Of a stretch of 64,000 nt of DNA, positions 61,872 to 64,000 are shown piece after piece. Where the stretch lies: contig JAHBBC010000060.1 in NCBI GenBank assembly GCA_019915015.1, forward strand, positions 27,316 through 91,315, read 5' to 3'. A program made the translations under genes and the position numbers. Source of the stretch: Auriscalpium vulgare (taxonomy: Eukaryota; Basidiomycota; Agaricomycetes; Russulales; Auriscalpiaceae). Position 1 is the first letter of the stretch, and each line of letters begins with the position of its first letter. The notes under the pieces are model-generated. The model had not been told where the DNA came from. It worked only from the letters and a program-made list of their open reading frames with translations, and searched no databases.

Positions 61872-62529
61872 GACCTTTATAATGTCTCGGCTCGCTGAGC
61901 CTGCTTTGCCTGCTTACCTTTGTATAGTTAAAATTAATCAAAGCAAAGTACCGCCTTATAATAAATAATTAACAATATTTAAACCTTGGCTCTTTATAAT
62001 TATAATAATTTGTTTTGTAATAATTTAATAATTATTATTATCTCTTTGTTGGTTTTTAGTCTACCAAAGCCTTTGTTATTAAAAGATTTACAAAATAAGA
62101 TAATAAGCGCAAGCAAATATTATAACAAAATCACAAAAATACTTCAGTATTTTACAGCGTTAGTTGACTTTATACACTATTTAAAAAAGCAATCTAAACT
62201 TATAGTACAGTTATTGGTCGAATAATCAAACAGATGTATAAGAAAAAAAAAGAATTTTTTTAAGTATATATTTTTGCTTTTGCTTAAGAGAAACAGATTA
62301 TTTGTAACTGTACTATCCATTAGTATCTCTATGTATTGTTTAATTCAATATAATTGATATTTTCATGTATAACATTTATATAAATATTAAATATTAAATA
62401 TTTAATATTAAAATTTAAAAAAAATGGTTAGGACTATATTACGCTTTATTTTTAATTACCAAATTTATTAAAGTAATAATATAGTACAATTAAAGAAACA
62501 CAAACAAATTAAGAAAGCAAGATATATAT
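61872..62529. other. nad6 3' spacer
   Basis: Begins with CGGCTCGCTGAGCCTGCTTT and CCTTTGTATAGTTAAAATTA, GCAAAGTACCGCC (a dispersed element). The region 61986-62225 is open for 79 codons but has no recognisable protein pattern. An AT hairpin of AATATTAAATATTTAATATT lies near 62392. Confidence 0.4.
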
Positions 62530-63620
62530 GTTAAAATATACACACAAATACATAATGATGTTAATCATATTTTATTTACTATTAGCCGCTATTGAACGCA
62601 GGCTCCGCAGGCTCCGCAGGCCGCACATAATTTATTTTTTATTTATGCTATTATACTTGTTCTTTGGACTAGTATAATAAAAGCAGTAAATATTATTAGA
62701 GTGATTTTATTTTCTTATTATTCTTATTGTTCTTATTGGACAAATACAATAAGAAAAGAGCAATTGAATAATTATTTAATTGTAGAAATAGAAAGAAATC
62801 GATTAGTAATATTAAATAATAATAATTTTTTATTGTATTTATTAATAATAACAACTTTGTACTATTATATAATAATAACTTTAAGTACATATTTATTTTT
62901 CTATTATATTTATTTTATATTGAAAGGTTTTGCTGGTAAATTTTTATTATTAAAATTTAATAATTTAAGTAGTCAAAAATTAAGTATATTAATAATAATA
63001 ATTAGCTTTATTATTATATTTTACATATGTTGCTTTAATAAGTAATTGTTTATATTTAGATACAGATATTTTAACTCTTTATAAAAATATTTATGTTAAG
63101 GGTTTAAAATCTATTGCAGATATTATGGAGATTTAGTTGCTTATGCCGTAGGAGTTAAATTAGCTACTGTGTATTTACAATTGATGCCTACTGATCCTAT
63201 ATTTTATTTCTATATAGGGTTAGGTGTAGGACCAAATGCTACTATAACTGTAGAACAAGAAATATTTCCTTCTAATGGTATCAATTTTAGTAATCAAGAT
63301 TACATTCTATTAAAATTACAATCAGTGGAAGAACATACTGATTTTTAAAAGATATGGTACCTTCTAATTATAAAGAATTTCAGGTAAATAAAATGACGAA
63401 TTTTGATACTAATACTACTATACTAAGCGGTAATGCTGATACAGACGTTACTAGACTTAATTGTCCTTTAGAAATAGGGGAAAATACTAATAATTTTTCT
63501 TTATTCTCTATTAATCCAATGGAATTTATTTATTCAATCACTACTTATTTTATTATTATATTTATTATTTTTATTATTATTTATATTTATTTATATCTAA
63601 AAAAATCCTCTAAAAAATAA
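62530..63620 (+). pseudogene. Decayed plasmid-type membrane-protein ORF
   Basis: One protein-like sequence can be followed through several frames: MLKYTHKYIMMLIIFYLLLA from 62529, a GC-rich insert (GGCTCCGCA units, about 62597-62622), NLFFIYAIILVLWTSIIKAV and a long hydrophobic segment to a stop at 63045. After a further break come DLVAYAVGVKLATVYLQLMP, a GLGVGPNATITVEQEIF domain to TAA near 63348, then KDMVPSNYKEFQVNKMTNF and a C-terminal span with KKSSKK ending at 63620. Three or more breaks. The overall plan (N-terminal spans, GD-LVAYA block, C-terminal span) resembles the remnant at 14270-15175. Function unknown. Confidence 0.5.
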
Positions 63621-64000
63621 AATTTAAATACCAGTTATTTTGGTTTAAAATCAAACCACTGGTATATCTGATCATTTTAATGAATCTAAGGTATTAATAC
63701 TATTAATTTTGTCCATAAGGTAAAGTTATTAACATATTATTTTAATTATCTATTTAAGTATGGTAAGTATGGTAAGTATGGTAAGTATAATCTTACTTTT
63801 TCAAGTCCGAATTTACTACCGTTATTTCTTTTTCTTATTATTATTAGTAACTAAACAAAAACAACCAGAACCAGAACAACAAAAGTTTTATTTGTTTTGG
63901 AATAGTGCATAGTAATACCTTATTTTTTATTTTAAATATATCTAAATTTTTCCCTACCCCCTTACATAATGATCATAAAATTTATAAACTAAAGTTTATT
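63621..64000. other. Right-end spacer
   Basis: A GGTAAGTAT 9-bp tandem lies at about 63755-63789. A sequence near 63705-63740 (AATTTTGTCCATAAGGTAAA) resembles 33617-33645. A TGATCATAAA palindrome lies near 63969. No gene seen before the window ends. Confidence 0.45.

Noticed and set aside
61986..62225. 79-codon plus-strand frame after nad6
   Set aside because: AT-driven composition, overlaps the CCAAAGCCTTTGTT dispersed word, no recognisable motif.

Overview
The window is a large piece of a fungal mitochondrial chromosome, most likely from a basidiomycete (Agaricomycetes-like). The evidence is strong AT bias, UGA read as tryptophan (translation table 4; several conserved Trp of cox1, cox2, cob and nad5 are TGA), the full fungal set of respiratory-chain genes with an intergenic rps3, group I introns with homing-endonuclease ORFs, one-base TAATG overlaps of nad2/nad3 and nad4L/nad5, and genes on both strands. 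The species cannot be told from the sequence alone.

Layout. 0.06-7.8 kb: trnS(GCU) and cox1, which has five group I introns (three LAGLIDADG, one GIY-YIG, one without ORF). 9.1-12.65 kb: cox2 and rns. 12.9-13.3 kb: trnV and trnL(UAG). 13.8-16.6 kb: decayed plasmid-type membrane-protein ORFs behind repeated leaders. 16.8-18.95 kb: nad2-nad3. 19.9-23.0 kb: a long tRNA cluster (A, F, T, Q, K, Y, P, N, L, M, E and one odd tRNA). 23.3-24.45 kb: rps3. 24.5-26.8 kb: a 2.3-kb spacer with short GC-rich tandem arrays. 27.0-29.0 kb: cox3 and an unknown 377-residue ORF. 29.6-36.0 kb: nad4L-nad5, atp8, three tRNAs, nad4. 36.2-40.5 kb: trnW, trnD, trnH, a broken family B DNA polymerase gene of the linear-plasmid type (minus strand) and trnM. 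40.8-44.5 kb: rnl with one ORF-less group I intron. 45.1-53.4 kb: a minus-strand plasmid-like island (orf430, orf453, orf194, decayed copies, repeated leaders) with trnI and atp9 embedded. 54.0-58.5 kb: cob (one intron with a degenerate endonuclease), a second trnI and nad1 on the minus strand. 59.5-61.9 kb: trnR(UCU), trnC (minus) and nad6 (plus). 62.5-63.6 kb: another decayed membrane-protein ORF. atp6 and a glycine tRNA gene are not found here and presumably lie outside the window.

The respiratory genes encode subunits of complexes I, III, IV and the ATP synthase; rns, rnl, rps3 and the tRNAs support their translation. The unusual layer is the accessory DNA. Remnants of at least one invertron-type mitochondrial plasmid (protein-primed DNA polymerase plus membrane-protein ORFs) appear to have integrated, duplicated and recombined. 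The leader found upstream of cox3 recurs upstream of several of these ORFs, and a piece of the atp9 leader recurs once more inside the island. The spacers are also peppered with 8-9-bp GC-rich tandem clusters and TGATCA palindromes. Two near-identical tRNA-Trp genes differ in anticodon (CCA and UCA). Several genes carry single-base frame breaks, which may be real decay or assembly errors.
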